Source of the DNA: JAHEAO01 sp041633555 | GTDB taxonomy: Bacteria; Pseudomonadota; Alphaproteobacteria; Rhodobacterales; Rhodobacteraceae | Direction of reading: 5' to 3' | Length of the DNA stretch: 64,000 nucleotides | Assembly (NCBI GenBank): GCA_041633555.1 | Contig: JBFKFZ010000004.1 | Span: forward strand, 1-64,000 | In this document: positions 63,170-64,000 of the stretch, piece by piece | Numbering within the stretch: the first letter of the stretch is position 1 | Layout: each line of letters begins with the position of its first letter | The notes under the pieces: generated by a model | Databases searched by the model: none | The model's input: the letters and a program-made list of their open reading frames with translations, nothing else | Told to the model about the DNA's origin: nothing | Position numbers and translations under genes: made by a program

Positions 63170-64000
63170 TCAGTTGCCGAGCGCGTTGATCTTTTCCAGA
63201 ACGCCTTCCGGCCAGGTCGCGGCATATTCGCTTTCCAGGTACATCTGCTGCACTTGGTTGCGGAAGGCGGCGACATCGGGTTCGTAGATCGTCATGCCCT
63301 GGCCCTCGAGGAACGCGACCAACTCATCCTCCTTGGCAAGCTGGTTGACGCGGCCGAACTCGGCTGCCTCGTCCGCGGCTGCCTGCACGATGGCCTGCGC
63401 CTCGGGAGTCATCGAATCCCAGGTCGCCTTGGAGATGGCGATATAGTTCAGGTCGACCAGGTGCGAGGTCAGCACGATCTGCTTGGTCACCTCGTAGAAC
63501 TTGGCGTCAACCACCGTCGGCAGCGGGTTATCCTGACCGTCGACCGAGCCGGTGGAAAGCGCAGTATAGACCTCGGTGAAGGACATCGGGGTCGGGTTGG
63601 CGCCCAGAGCCTTGCCGAGGAACTGCCAGGCGTCCGTGCCTGGCATCCGCAAGTTAACCCCCGCCAGGTCCGCCGGGGTCATCACGGTCCGCTCTTCCTT
63701 GGTCTCGCGCAGGTTCACCTGACGGCGACCAAGATACATCACCGACAAGAGCTTGACGCCAAGCTCGTCCTCGGCCTTCTGCTTGAACGGATCCATCAAA
63801 GGATCGTTGAACACCGCAACCTGGTGCGCCGCATCCTGATGCACGTAGCCTGCCGTGAAGATCGAGAACTCCGGAAGGAAGGTTGCGAGTTCCTGCGCCG
63901 AAGTGATCGACATTTCCAGATCGCCAGAGGCGATGGCCTCGAGTTCGGTGCCTTGCGCATAGAGCGTGCCGTTCCAGTGCGGCTCGAAATCCGCGACCTC
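63170..64000 (-). CDS. TRAP transporter substrate-binding protein (DctP), N-terminus outside the window
   Basis: The frame is open from the right edge to TGA at 63170, giving 276 codons of a periplasmic DctP-type protein; signal peptide and start are beyond 64000. LRMPGTDAWQFLGKALGANP contains the Arg that binds the carboxylate of TRAP ligands, and MSFTEVYTALSTGSVDGQDNP is the characteristic next block. So the ligand should be a carboxylic acid. It precedes DctQ by 28 bases in the same operon. Confidence 0.9.
   Translation of the reverse strand, partial: EVADFEPHWNGTLYAQGTELEAIASGDLEMSITSAQELATFLPEFSIFTAGYVHQDAAHQVAVFNDPLMDPFKQKAEDELGVKLLSVMYLGRRQVNLRETKEERTVMTPADLAGVNLRMPGTDAWQFLGKALGANPTPMSFTEVYTALSTGSVDGQDNPLPTVVDAKFYEVTKQIVLTSHLVDLNYIAISKATWDSMTPEAQAIVQAAADEAAEFGRVNQLAKEDELVAFLEGQGMTIYEPDVAAFRNQVQQMYLESEYAATWPEGVLEKINALGN

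Noticed and set aside
1..64000. CRISPR arrays, tRNA or rRNA genes, phage modules
   Set aside because: I looked for regularly spaced repeats, tRNA-like arms and phage structural genes and saw none; a covariance-model scan would be needed to exclude a divergent small RNA.

Overview
The window reads as a chromosomal piece of a high-GC alphaproteobacterium, most likely a Rhodobacterales (Roseobacter-type) marine bacterium. This rests on gene families and order: an fsa/priA divergon, a YcjX-GNAT-YcjF trio, DUF484-xerC, phosphatidylcholine synthase (Pcs), TRAP transporters, and tandem dimethylglycine-dehydrogenase-like flavoproteins beside a non-pyrrolysine MttB homologue. Assignments come from reading motifs and remembered families; no database search was run.

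Left part (about 0.4-31.5 kb) is a quaternary-amine catabolic block. A fragment of an IS5-type insertion sequence touches the left edge. A minus-strand carnitine operon follows: cdhC (BKACE enzyme), a small lipocalin lipoprotein, a carnitine dehydrogenase-thioesterase fusion, an SDR dehydrogenase, an acyl-CoA dehydrogenase-like protein, an ADP-forming CoA ligase and caiD. Its probable GlxA/AraC-type regulator is divergent. Next comes a plus-strand choline operon: betI, betB, betC, a glutathione transferase and betA. Close behind it are an oligopeptide-type ABC importer with a Tat-exported binding protein, a phosphodiesterase-like protein and an HSL-type esterase. A LysR regulator is divergent from a third operon: a DMGDH-like flavoprotein, a homocysteine methyltransferase, a second DMGDH-like flavoprotein, an MttB-family methyltransferase and a 6PGDH-fold dehydrogenase. 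A strong terminator at 31.6 kb closes the block.

Read together, carnitine, choline-O-sulfate and possibly choline esters or phosphodiesters converge on glycine betaine. Betaine is then demethylated to dimethylglycine and sarcosine, with one-carbon units passing to methionine and tetrahydrofolate.

Middle part (about 32-53.7 kb) is mostly core: truA, YcjX/YcjF, a large DUF2339 membrane protein, ileS, ogt, an EamA transporter, pcs, xerC, DUF484, fsa, priA, DUF1178, a LysR regulator and a persulfide dioxygenase-rhodanese fusion. Two reading frames here, an SRPBCC protein and a 394-codon unknown, are each broken by one in-frame TAG.

Right part (about 53.7-64 kb) holds a decayed BTAD/SARP-like regulator, a small secreted protein, an RND efflux pair, psd-pssA for phosphatidylethanolamine synthesis, and a TRAP transporter whose binding-protein gene runs off the right edge. 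The pcs and psd/pssA genes give the cell both a choline-consuming membrane-lipid route and PE synthesis, which fits the choline theme.
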